In this document: one piece after another, positions 9,169 through 18,823 of the stretch
Layout of the letters: each line of letters begins with the position of its first letter
Numbering within the stretch: position 1 is the first letter of the stretch
From: Bin55 sp028819195
GTDB taxonomy: Bacteria; Pseudomonadota; Gammaproteobacteria; Pseudomonadales; Azotimanducaceae
DNA length: 64,000 nucleotides
Direction of reading: 5' to 3'
Assembly: GCA_028819195.1 (NCBI GenBank)
Contig: JAPPMF010000015.1
Coordinates: 62,001 to 126,000, forward strand
Notes under the pieces: generated by a model
Database searches by the model: none
What the model was told of the DNA's origin: nothing
What the model saw: the letters and a program-made list of their open reading frames with translations, nothing else
Position numbers and translations under genes: made by a program

Positions 9169-11661
9169 ATGGATATTTCTTTTAGCTATCCTATCTTTGC
9201 TTTCCTGTTAATACTCGTTCCGGTCATTTGGCTTTTTCCTATGGGTTCGCGACGAGTGCCCCATTTACTTATCCGTTCCTTAATCTTGTTGTTGGTAACA
9301 CTTGGCCTTATGCGTCCGGTTTTTGTATCGGATATCGAGAACAAACATTTTGCTATTGTGCTCGACCAATCACCTAGCCTGTCTGATACGGAACGAGAAA
9401 ATGCCGCGCAAACAGCGCGTGAGTTAAGTAATAGACTGGGGAACGAAGGTGAAGTAAGTGTGGTACAGATTGGTGGTGATTCCCCCATTCTTGATGGCAA
9501 CACAATTTCACACATGCAAGGGAATAGTACTCCCCTGAGTGATGCCCTAGAAGTTGCTGCGCAAGCCATACCGCCGCGTACTCAGGGTTCGGTTACAGTG
9601 ATTTCTGATGGTCTAGCAACTGATCGTCACTGGGGGCGGGCTTTTGACCATTTACAAGAACGCGGAATCCCGGTTAACACAATTGCGCTCCAGCGTGATT
9701 TAGATCTGTATATCAGTGGTGTAGACGTTAACGATGTGCGGGCGGGCGACAATTTAAAGATGTACGTAGATGTGGTCGGTACTGCCCCTGAGTTTGTGCT
9801 TGAAGTAGCTCGAGTTGGCGACGAAGAGATTCTTGCTGAAACAACGACGTTGTCAAGCGTAGAACGGAAACGAGTGGAACTTTCTTTTCGTGTGGAAAAC
9901 CCAGGTTTTCTTGCACTTGAGATTAGACTAAGAGTTGCCGAAGAACATGATGCTGACTTAACGAACAACTCCGTGAGTACGGTGGTTCCCGTTCAAGATC
10001 CTGTACGAGTACTTTACTTGGGCGAACGCCAGCAAGGTGCCGCAGACGACTTACGGAAATTGTTAGGTATTGGATTTGCAATTGATGCTCCTGATCCGAG
10101 TTTACTTGATGAGAATTTCAGTCCTGGGGCTTATGACGTTGTTTTACTTGACGACGTCCCCACTTCCTCGTTCGCAGAAGGTGTCCTAGAAACCTTAGCC
10201 GAAAGTGTACAACAAGATGGATTAGGCTTGATTCATAGTGGTGGAGAAGCGGCTTTCGGCGATGGTGGTTATCACGATTCACCGATCACTGAGCTTTTCC
10301 CCGTAGAAATCATAGGCGACCAAGACAAGATCGACCCAAGTGTTGGTTTGGCGATTATTTTGGATACGTCGGGTTCGATGGCAGGCAGTCGAATTGAACT
10401 TGCTAAACATATCGCCCGACTAGCTGTACGACGCATGCAACCACATGACCGAATTGGGATCGTTGAGTTTTACGGCAATAAACATTGGGCTGTACCGATG
10501 CAACCAGCTTCCAACAAAATTGAGATCGATCGCGCGATCGGCCGAATGAAAGCTATCGGTGGAACGATACTTTATCCTGCAGTACAGGAAGCGTACTATG
10601 GCTTACAGAATGTAAACACGAGATTTAAACACATCATTCTGATTACCGATGCCGGCGTGGAACAGGCAAACTACGAAGCGACAGTTCGAAGAATAAACCG
10701 AGACCGAATCACAGTTTCGACGATTCTAGTCGGTCAAGGTGGTCATAACCAGATCATGTCCGACATCGCTAATTGGGGTGGTGGTCGGTTTTATTCGGTT
10801 GGCAATCAGTTCCAATTAGTAGAAATGATCTTCAAACAGTCGTCGACTAAGAAATCACCCATGTATAAACGCGGTGCGTTCGAAGTTGTTGCCTCGCGGG
10901 GTCCAGGTTGGTGGGGCGAAATCGACCAAGAGGCAATCGTACCAATTCAAGGATATGTCGAAGTTGATCCGAAAGATGGTGCCGAAGTGCTGTTGTCAAT
11001 CGCCGACATGGATCATCCAATTGTCTCGACTTGGTTGTATGGATTAGGTCGGGTAACTACTTTTGCTAGTGAACCAGTCGGTGAAGGTACGCGAAGTTGG
11101 AATAACTGGAGTGACTATCCGGAATTTCTAGGTCGTTTAATTCGCAAAACGGCACCAGAAGTTCGATCGTTTGAAATCGACACTTATCGACGATATGGTA
11201 AAACAACAGTCATTGCGAATCGTGTGTCACGAAATCCACAGTTGAAACCGTCACTTAATCGGTATGAACTCGATAATACTCTTGGTACCACTCCGCCACA
11301 ATTCAATGAATCTGCACCCGGTTTGTTTGAATCACAGGTAAGAACCCCGACAGACGAAGATGTTTATCTAGGTGTTGGCAACAATTTCAATGATCGCGAA
11401 TGGCGCGTAGTCAGCTTAGCTACTTCTGATGAAGTGCCGGAAACGCAAGTAGATCCAAGAAACGCAGTCGACTTCGGTCAATTATCCAATAGTACCGGCG
11501 GACTCGTGGTCGATGAAATTGCAAACGTTGATTTGAGTCAAAACCTTAGCCCGGATGTGTTGTCGTATTCCGTCACTCAAATTGCCCCGTGGCTATTTCT
11601 CCTAGCGTTATTTACTTATCTATCAGATCTAATTTATCGTCGTTGGCCACGAGCCAGCTGA
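9169..11661 (+). CDS. Large vWA-domain membrane protein (BatA/BatB-like)
   Basis: 830 residues. Two hydrophobic helices sit at the N-terminus (about 7-23 and 32-48). A first vWA-like segment begins FAIVLDQSPSLSD (about 61-73). A Rossmann-like segment contains LIHSGGEAAFGDGGY (about 360-374), resembling the glutamine-amidotransferase-like domain found in related vWA proteins. A second, complete MIDAS motif DTSGS is at 399-403 in IILDTSGSMAGSR. A C-terminal transmembrane helix lies at about 800-820. The intact MIDAS implies metal-dependent ligand binding on the periplasmic side. It begins immediately after the previous stop codon and is followed 30 bases later by the giant TPR gene. Confidence 0.88.
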   Translation: MDISFSYPIFAFLLILVPVIWLFPMGSRRVPHLLIRSLILLLVTLGLMRPVFVSDIENKHFAIVLDQSPSLSDTERENAAQTARELSNRLGNEGEVSVVQIGGDSPILDGNTISHMQGNSTPLSDALEVAAQAIPPRTQGSVTVISDGLATDRHWGRAFDHLQERGIPVNTIALQRDLDLYISGVDVNDVRAGDNLKMYVDVVGTAPEFVLEVARVGDEEILAETTTLSSVERKRVELSFRVENPGFLALEIRLRVAEEHDADLTNNSVSTVVPVQDPVRVLYLGERQQGAADDLRKLLGIGFAIDAPDPSLLDENFSPGAYDVVLLDDVPTSSFAEGVLETLAESVQQDGLGLIHSGGEAAFGDGGYHDSPITELFPVEIIGDQDKIDPSVGLAIILDTSGSMAGSRIELAKHIARLAVRRMQPHDRIGIVEFYGNKHWAVPMQPASNKIEIDRAIGRMKAIGGTILYPAVQEAYYGLQNVNTRFKHIILITDAGVEQANYEATVRRINRDRITVSTILVGQGGHNQIMSDIANWGGGRFYSVGNQFQLVEMIFKQSSTKKSPMYKRGAFEVVASRGPGWWGEIDQEAIVPIQGYVEVDPKDGAEVLLSIADMDHPIVSTWLYGLGRVTTFASEPVGEGTRSWNNWSDYPEFLGRLIRKTAPEVRSFEIDTYRRYGKTTVIANRVSRNPQLKPSLNRYELDNTLGTTPPQFNESAPGLFESQVRTPTDEDVYLGVGNNFNDREWRVVSLATSDEVPETQVDPRNAVDFGQLSNSTGGLVVDEIANVDLSQNLSPDVLSYSVTQIAPWLFLLALFTYLSDLIYRRWPRAS

Positions 11662-11691
11662 CAGTTGAAACCTATCGAAAGGTACTTTTCT

Positions 11692-14600
11692 ATGAATATG
11701 CAATCACACTGTCTCCGTAAAGCAGTTCGAACTGTGCTGTCGCTAATTTTGGTGTTGGGGATTACACTTTGTCTTCAGGCTACTCCACTTGACGAATTAA
11801 ATGAGAGTAATTCCACGGATAGTCGGCTCGACCTAGCGCTAATCGATGCCGTATTCAATGATTCAATTATCGAACACCGAAACATCGACGATGCAGTGAA
11901 TACTTTACTAATCGAGAGTGAAAACGAAAACAATTCGACCACTCACCGTGTGAAATCACTCCTAGCCGTAGCGCATCTGTACTGGCGATTTGGTGATTTT
12001 GAAGCCGCGACTGACACGGTCGAGGTTGCGATTGGTATGCAGGAAACAACGGATGGTTCGTTGTTGAAAGCACGTTTGCTCGATGCTCAGGGAAACGAAG
12101 ATGATGCCCGCACGTGGTACTCCAATGCGCTTGCAAGTACCAACGATGGGGAAGAGAAAGAGTTCGTTCAAATTCGACTTGCGATGATCGACGTCGATAC
12201 GTCGAATGTCGACGCGTTATTTGAACTAGCGCAGCAGCGAGATCAGGGGTTTAAGAATCGTGCCGCGATCACGTTAGCGGTGCTCGGACATCCAGAAAAG
12301 GCAATCGACCTTTATAAAACCGATGAAAACAACGATAAATACTTCAGACAACTCATTCGACTAGCTGAATGGTCGTTAATCGTCGAAGATTATGAAAAAG
12401 CAAAAGAAAATGCATGGCTAGCGTATGACAATACAGATATTAGATTTGACGGTCTCTACGCGCTTACTTTGGTGGATGAAGCATATCGACAGAGTGATAG
12501 TCTCGAAGACTTAGTGAAGGCATTGGAAAACCGTACCGAATTGAATGAAGATCTTCGTCAATTGCATGTTGATCTATTAATCGACATGGAACGTTACGAC
12601 GAAGCCATTGCACTCTACCAATCCATGGAAGTAGACCCGAATGATTACGATGCGCGGTTTCGCTTATTACAAATTTACGATGTGGCTGGTCGTACCGACG
12701 AGTATATTGACGAATACGAACGACTGATCAGCGTAGAACCACAGATCACTCTATGGTGGACTGGATTAGCTTCACATTACGTAAGTATTGCTGAACCCGA
12801 GAAAGCGCGTGAAGTTTGGGAAAAGTTTGAACAAGTGAATGGCGACAACATTGATGTGCTCGTTACTGGTGCACTTGATATGAGTCAAATGGGATTCGAA
12901 GAATTCAGTATCGACATGGTACACAGGTACAATCAAAAGCATAATCCCGCAACCACAGGTCAGATCTACCTGTTTGAAACTTTTCTCGATAACGGGCAAG
13001 ACTCTGAAGCGGTAGACGCCTTAAATGAGCTAGTCGAATTTTTGCCAGACGACGCAGGTGACTTACGTTTGGTGGCCGATGCATTTGAACGCTTACATCG
13101 CTACGAACGCGCGCTTGAGATCTTCCTTACTGTCGAAGAGGTTCAAGATGAAAAATTAGGATACGACGATCGGATGCGTCTAGCTTGGTTGCAAAGCGTT
13201 ATTGGTAACCGTGAGGAGTCGCTCAATCTTTGGCAGGAAATTTGGTTGGGTGAGGATTCGCCCGCTCGCAGGAATTTTGCCGAAGCACAGTTTCTATTAA
13301 TTGCCGCTGAACTGAACAAACTTGGCGACATCGCCATTGACTTGGAGAAAAAGTTATTCGACGGTACCGCCGACAAAAACGAAGTTAATTTGCTCGTCCG
13401 AATATACACTGAAGTGAGTGATTCTTTTAGTGCTTCTGAAGTGGTTGAAGAATTTTCGCATTATGGCGGTATATCTGAAGTCGAGAAGTTGCGCCAACTC
13501 GGTCTTATTTACCTGCAATTGCAAGAATATGAGAAGTACCACGATGTACTAGAGGAATTGGAAAAAATTGATCCGGAAAACCGGCTTGAACACATTCAAA
13601 ACATCGTGTTGAATTTGGTTGCCTACAACAGTGCGCAAGCCAATGAAGAAACTCTAGATCAACTCAAACATTGGCTGGAGCAATTACGTGAATATGACGA
13701 AGAAGCGGTGACCGGCGAATTTGAAGCTAATATTCTGTCCATGAGTGGATTTCCCGATGAAGCAATCGATAGTTATCGTCTAGCACTAGTACGCCAGCCA
13801 CAGCATAGCGACAACCTCTTATTGATGGGCGACTTGATGAAAGATGAAGGGAAGACTGATGCTGCGGTAGCGCTGTTTCAATACGTCGCTGAACATGCCA
13901 AAAACGACAATGAATTCGTAGTTGCGATTGATGGTATCCTGAACATGATTGGACAGGACTTTTTCGGACAAAGGTTGGCGAATGAAAAAACTGCAACCTT
14001 TAGGTGGACTCATCGAATCATTCTGGAACGAATTACGATGCGTGAAGATAAGTTCTATCTATACACACTACTGGGTGAGATTGCACAAGAAACGAACAAT
14101 ACCGAAAGTGAATTTGTGGCAATTGAAAATTCGATTTCGCAAGCTGGTATACGGCGCTTATCGGTATTACGCGAACTGTTTACAATGGCGACTCCTGAAC
14201 TTGGATTCTTCATGTCGCAACGCGCAGGCGACGAAGAAAGACAATTGACCTACGGGCGCCGGTTGATTGGCTTGCGTCAACAACTTCCGCCAAGCGTTTA
14301 CATCAGTATCGCCGATACTTTATTACGGCGCGAAGATCCATTGGGTGCTGAGAAGTCTCTGGATCTGATTCGTGATATTACCGGTCAGGTCGATCCGAAT
14401 CAAACTAAGGCCGACCTGTTTCAGAAAGCCGGGTATGGTAAAAAAGCTTTAGCTTTCTATAGTCATGCGCTTTCCCTTAATCAAGACAACCCTGATCTCT
14501 TGTTAAAAACAGCATCTCTACGTGAAGGAAATGGACAGCGTGAGGTGGCGAATACGTTGTACATGAAGGGACTAACGAACATTCTTCGAAGCCAGCCTGC

Positions 14601-17600
14601 ATTACTACAAACAGCCCCGCCAGCACTCGACGATGCCGCAAGATTGATGGCCCGGTACAGCCCATCCGGTCCAAATCTTGGAGTCGATCGGACGTACACG
14701 ACATACTACGAACCGTTTGCTCAAGGTGTCATTGCCACATGGTTACATGGTTCCGACAAAGCTCAGTCCGATTTAGAGACATTAGTAGATATATTTCGGG
14801 ATGAACTCGAAGCGGCGAGGGAGAACGAGGCAAGTTTAGAAGAGGATGAAGTGGTTGAGTACACGCGATACTCCAGACTACATCACGTGGCAAAATTTCT
14901 CCGCCGGTTGACGTGGAGTTTAGGTTTCGAGAATGAACTTGCGAACATGGAAACCGCGCTGGTCGAATTGTTCTCTGACAATGAATCATTCTCAGATTCG
15001 ATACGCCGAGAGTACTCTGCAGCCAATGTTGAACTACCTGTTTCCATTGCTAATACCCTTGTGCAAGAGGAAGAAGAAAGTTCAAGTTTAGTCACCCGCA
15101 CCGAAGACGATGATTTAATGACTCGTGAATTCCACGATGCTATTGAAACGAAGGACGTGGCGCGAGTAGCCCGCCTTCTGAAAGTAGCAAAGCCACCGGT
15201 TCCGAGCGAACGTATCTTCCAAGAGTTTATTAACCAAGGAGAGTACGTTAGTGCGTTGCAGTATGCTAATCGAATATTCGATAAAAACGAGTACACTCGT
15301 ATGGCTTCCTCGGCTTTAGTTGATCTTAGACAAGATACCAAGAGAATGTTAAATCTGCTAGTGAACAATCAAGAATTCGTTCGCGAACTGCAAGCTAGTG
15401 TTGGTCCGTTATTTGAAAGTTCCGATGATTTGATGGAATTGCTGAACTCGTCTGAGGGACAGGAATTCGCGGAGTTCAACTACTATATGATGCCAAATAT
15501 CTTCAGCTACATGAAGGACAATTATGGTACGGCCAACTTGCTTGAAGTGTATGACCTCATGGTGGAAGCGTCCGACAAGATATTTGGTGGTGGTTTCAAT
15601 TTTTATAGTATCAATTATTTTGGCGAACTGCTCAAAGTTGAATGGGAAAATAGAGATCGAAATGAAGTTATTCAACGCGCCACCGAATTAATTAGTACGT
15701 TAGACTTTCAAGATCCCTACGTTACGTCACGATTGTTTGATTTGATTTTGAATTTTGATACGATACCAGATAACGTACCGATTTTGCTGGCGATGGTTGA
15801 AGAGACCAAACAGCAAACCAACTTTGAACACGATCTCGAGGGTATTCTGAAGGATTTTTACGACGATAAAAAACAGGATGCCTACGAAAAGCTTTTGAAC
15901 TTAGACCTTGATGAGCTTGGGAATTATTCTTATTTCCTTGCAAATATCGTGATGCAACATTTCCCGGAACAAGCCAAGCAAAAGATACGTGACTTTCTGG
16001 AGGGAGATTGTCCAGACGAAGAAGAACTAGCAGCGATTGCGCAAATGCGTAGTTCTCCGTTCGGTAGTTATATAGACCTTGACGACGAGTCCATGGAAGG
16101 TAATGAGTTGATACTACGATTGAGCGAGTGTGATCCAGAAAATATGGACTATCGCATTGAGAATCTACTATGGGCACTGCGTCGAGATCAAACACAACTG
16201 ATTACCGAGCAATTTGAACACACGTACCAACTGGATGTCACGAATGAATCGATTAGAACTGCGTACTTTTTGTGGAGTAAGAAACTTGAGGACTATATTA
16301 CGGCTTTGGCGATTGCAACTGACGGTGGTTCAGATCTGCGGAAACCGGAAGTCCTAGAACTCATTTTTGCTAACAATGATACTTCACAAAACATTTATAC
16401 TAATCATCCCGATGCTGTGTTATACCTGGTACGTGAGGTCGATCCGGAACAAACCGCGATGGCATTTATGCATGGCGATGGAGTACCTAAAAATATCAAA
16501 CGAAATGCTACTCAACTAGCTGAACTCGATGAGACTAACACCCTTGAAGAAGCAGCGGACGCATTACGGTTGTTTTGGCGTAGTATTAGTTTACAGAACC
16601 TTAATAGCGACCAACCAGCCTATTTTATGCCCTTTAACCCCATGTCGAGTTTCATCTCACAATTTATCAATTGGCCGCTTGATCAAGACGAGTCGCACGC
16701 TATGCAAAACATGCTATATCGAGTAGTGTATAGCTATAACCCGTTTCAAACCGGTAATGTAGTCTCATCATTGTCGTCATACCTAAGACAAGTCGATGAC
16801 GATACAGGAAACCAGGAACAGGCAACCACGTTACTCGAGCATGTAATAGAACGGTTTCCTTTGGGTCGTGAGCTGGAAAATTTATTGATTTCACAGAACG
16901 CTAGAGAGAGACAACATGCGACCCAATGGTATGAACTCATTGTCAAAGCTTATGCGCAATTTTCGAACGAACTCACACAACGACACAATGAACTTTCCGA
17001 AAAAGTATTGAATAACGGCGCTAACGATCATGAGTTTACGTTATGGATGCTTATATCAAACGAGCAAGGGTCGCTCCCTGATGCAGAGCAAACTGCAGCA
17101 TTCTTCGATTGGTTAAAGACACAGTCAGATATGACTGAACTACAGATGCTTAATATCGCGCGTTTTCTGGCGCGTATTGGCGAACACAAAAAATCGATGG
17201 ATTATTACACTTTAGTCACGATTAATGCCGTACGATTTGACGAGTTTCAAGACTCAAGAATGTATTACGACCCGTTCGCTTCGCCCAGTTCTAACCTGTC
17301 AATTCATGACATCATTGAAGACGCTAAGTTATTTTTGCCGGAAGAACAAAATCGTCAGCTAGCAAGAAGTCTGTTACCACTAGCAAAGAGTTATGATGAA
17401 CTCGAAGAGTCACAGCAGATTACTAACACCTTTATTCTCGAAGTTTTGGGTCAGGTGTACTCCCCTGAAGAAACCATTGAAGTAGCATCGGAGATTAGTG
17501 ATTCAATCGCTGACCTAGTGATATTTCCGAATCGACGTGAGTTGCTCCAACCTTACGAAACTGTCCCAATAGTGCAGTTAGCTAAATTACGAGCTGCAAA

Positions 17601-18393
17601 CAATGAACTAGATCGTGCCCTTGAATACATCAAACCTATTTTTGAGACCAAGCATATTGAAGCATCCAAAGGTGAGTATGAACCGGATAACTTAAATGAC
17701 CCGTTCTCAAGGACACAATCTTTTGTCGTTTCGAGTGCGATGTCCGTTACTGTATCCTTTACTTCAATTAATGTACCGAATGTCGGCTATAGTTACACGT
17801 CTACGTCATATGCCCCAAGTAGTACAAGTCTACTATTTAGCCGACGCGACTCATTATTTGATTTTGACGATCCGGTATGGATGGGCAGATTGATAGATGA
17901 CATGCTCAGTTGGCTAGATGACAAGGACGTCGATCAGAAACAACTGATTGAAATCCTCGCCGTTCTTGCGTATGAATATCATTTGCGCGAGCAACATGAT
18001 CAAGTAGCTAAGATTTCCGATAGTATTAGTCGTTGGTTTGCCAATGCTCTTGCCGAGTTGGAACGCGATGATCTCTGGCCATTCGCAACACTAGCCATTC
18101 GAATCGACTTTCCGCTACCCCCTGCGGCAGTTGTTGAAATAATCAATCGTGAACTGTTTGATTTAGAAGAGACAGTGCAGATGCTACAGAATCTCCGTGC
18201 GTCGGCGGAACCAGCTGTGGCTCTTGATGCGGTCAAAGCAATTTCAGTAGAAAAGTCGGGTTTGTCGATTCTTAAGGAATTGGTCGAGATCGGCCAAGCA
18301 GCGAACGATGAAGCTTACGCAAGTGAAGTGACTGCTCGAATTGAAGCTCTCGAGTCGGCTTACGAAGCGCTGCAGCGAACTAGTGTGTTGTAA
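11692..18393 (+). CDS. Giant secreted TPR-repeat protein (2,233 residues)
   Basis: Exceptionally long protein built mainly from helical tetratricopeptide-like repeats, with segments such as RYDEAIALYQSMEVDP and YGKKALAFYSHALSLNQDNP. I place the start at ATG 11692 because GAAAGG lies nine bases upstream and the N-terminus then reads as a signal peptide (basic MNMQSHCLRKAVR, then a hydrophobic stretch to about residue 27). It is therefore probably periplasmic or surface-exposed. No catalytic domain is recognisable. TPR proteins (BatB/C/E-like) occur in Bat operons, but far smaller, so this one may be the main scaffold of the complex. Operon position is last, just before a strong terminator. Confidence 0.88.
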   Translation: MNMQSHCLRKAVRTVLSLILVLGITLCLQATPLDELNESNSTDSRLDLALIDAVFNDSIIEHRNIDDAVNTLLIESENENNSTTHRVKSLLAVAHLYWRFGDFEAATDTVEVAIGMQETTDGSLLKARLLDAQGNEDDARTWYSNALASTNDGEEKEFVQIRLAMIDVDTSNVDALFELAQQRDQGFKNRAAITLAVLGHPEKAIDLYKTDENNDKYFRQLIRLAEWSLIVEDYEKAKENAWLAYDNTDIRFDGLYALTLVDEAYRQSDSLEDLVKALENRTELNEDLRQLHVDLLIDMERYDEAIALYQSMEVDPNDYDARFRLLQIYDVAGRTDEYIDEYERLISVEPQITLWWTGLASHYVSIAEPEKAREVWEKFEQVNGDNIDVLVTGALDMSQMGFEEFSIDMVHRYNQKHNPATTGQIYLFETFLDNGQDSEAVDALNELVEFLPDDAGDLRLVADAFERLHRYERALEIFLTVEEVQDEKLGYDDRMRLAWLQSVIGNREESLNLWQEIWLGEDSPARRNFAEAQFLLIAAELNKLGDIAIDLEKKLFDGTADKNEVNLLVRIYTEVSDSFSASEVVEEFSHYGGISEVEKLRQLGLIYLQLQEYEKYHDVLEELEKIDPENRLEHIQNIVLNLVAYNSAQANEETLDQLKHWLEQLREYDEEAVTGEFEANILSMSGFPDEAIDSYRLALVRQPQHSDNLLLMGDLMKDEGKTDAAVALFQYVAEHAKNDNEFVVAIDGILNMIGQDFFGQRLANEKTATFRWTHRIILERITMREDKFYLYTLLGEIAQETNNTESEFVAIENSISQAGIRRLSVLRELFTMATPELGFFMSQRAGDEERQLTYGRRLIGLRQQLPPSVYISIADTLLRREDPLGAEKSLDLIRDITGQVDPNQTKADLFQKAGYGKKALAFYSHALSLNQDNPDLLLKTASLREGNGQREVANTLYMKGLTNILRSQPALLQTAPPALDDAARLMARYSPSGPNLGVDRTYTTYYEPFAQGVIATWLHGSDKAQSDLETLVDIFRDELEAARENEASLEEDEVVEYTRYSRLHHVAKFLRRLTWSLGFENELANMETALVELFSDNESFSDSIRREYSAANVELPVSIANTLVQEEEESSSLVTRTEDDDLMTREFHDAIETKDVARVARLLKVAKPPVPSERIFQEFINQGEYVSALQYANRIFDKNEYTRMASSALVDLRQDTKRMLNLLVNNQEFVRELQASVGPLFESSDDLMELLNSSEGQEFAEFNYYMMPNIFSYMKDNYGTANLLEVYDLMVEASDKIFGGGFNFYSINYFGELLKVEWENRDRNEVIQRATELISTLDFQDPYVTSRLFDLILNFDTIPDNVPILLAMVEETKQQTNFEHDLEGILKDFYDDKKQDAYEKLLNLDLDELGNYSYFLANIVMQHFPEQAKQKIRDFLEGDCPDEEELAAIAQMRSSPFGSYIDLDDESMEGNELILRLSECDPENMDYRIENLLWALRRDQTQLITEQFEHTYQLDVTNESIRTAYFLWSKKLEDYITALAIATDGGSDLRKPEVLELIFANNDTSQNIYTNHPDAVLYLVREVDPEQTAMAFMHGDGVPKNIKRNATQLAELDETNTLEEAADALRLFWRSISLQNLNSDQPAYFMPFNPMSSFISQFINWPLDQDESHAMQNMLYRVVYSYNPFQTGNVVSSLSSYLRQVDDDTGNQEQATTLLEHVIERFPLGRELENLLISQNARERQHATQWYELIVKAYAQFSNELTQRHNELSEKVLNNGANDHEFTLWMLISNEQGSLPDAEQTAAFFDWLKTQSDMTELQMLNIARFLARIGEHKKSMDYYTLVTINAVRFDEFQDSRMYYDPFASPSSNLSIHDIIEDAKLFLPEEQNRQLARSLLPLAKSYDELEESQQITNTFILEVLGQVYSPEETIEVASEISDSIADLVIFPNRRELLQPYETVPIVQLAKLRAANNELDRALEYIKPIFETKHIEASKGEYEPDNLNDPFSRTQSFVVSSAMSVTVSFTSINVPNVGYSYTSTSYAPSSTSLLFSRRDSLFDFDDPVWMGRLIDDMLSWLDDKDVDQKQLIEILAVLAYEYHLREQHDQVAKISDSISRWFANALAELERDDLWPFATLAIRIDFPLPPAAVVEIINRELFDLEETVQMLQNLRASAEPAVALDAVKAISVEKSGLSILKELVEIGQAANDEAYASEVTARIEALESAYEALQRTSVL

Positions 18394-18466
18394 ATTTCGA
18401 AATGTAAGTAAGCAACGAGTTCTCTTTGGTTATTGAGAACATAAAGTTTAATGATTGTCATCTTGG

Positions 18467-18494
18467 AGAGAGCGGTTTACCGCTCTCTTTTTTT
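18467..18494 (+). terminator. Rho-independent terminator of the MoxR-vWA-TPR operon
   Basis: A perfect nine-base-pair stem, AGAGAGCGG with CCGCTCTCT, closes a TTTA loop and runs directly into a T tract. It lies about 75 bases after the TPR stop codon. It ends the five-gene region cleanly and supports reading genes from about 3.98 to 18.39 kb as one transcript. Confidence 0.92.
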
Positions 18495-18715
18495 GACCTG
18501 TATACATTTCTGAAAGTGGTCTGAAGATGCGTCAACGCGTCGATCGTATGCAGTAGTTTCTACTTGTGAAAAGACGTATCAAGTGTTAGGTCCTTCATAG
18601 ACCCAAAACCGGAGTTTGAAGATTCTCGACGGCGGTTGCTTGCCGATCGAAAGTCAAGGCTAGCGGTATTCCCGACGAAACTACCACTAATGGGGATTTA
18701 GTCTAAATTAGTTGT

Positions 18716-18751
18716 AAAAATGAGAGGAACAACCACAGCGGTGTTCCCCTC
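18716..18751 (-). terminator. Probable terminator of the TonB receptor gene
   Basis: On the minus strand GAGGGGAACA pairs with TGTTCCTCTC (one G-U) around a ten-base loop, and the stem is followed by ATTTTT. It lies about 70 bases downstream of the receptor's stop codon. A second, perfect 12-bp inverted repeat lies between it and the gene. Confidence 0.65.
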
Positions 18752-18765
18752 ACGAAATAAACAAC

Positions 18766-18798
18766 GCAGTAAGTTCGAAGAATTAACGAACTTACTGC
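18766..18798. repeat. Perfect 12-bp inverted repeat
   Basis: GCAGTAAGTTCG and CGAACTTACTGC are separated by nine bases, forming a strong hairpin just after the TonB receptor stop codon (minus strand). It lacks a T tract on either side, so it may stabilise the mRNA 3' end or act with the adjacent terminator. Confidence 0.6.
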
Positions 18799-18823
18799 AA
18801 CACGATTGAAATGATCTGTGGAA

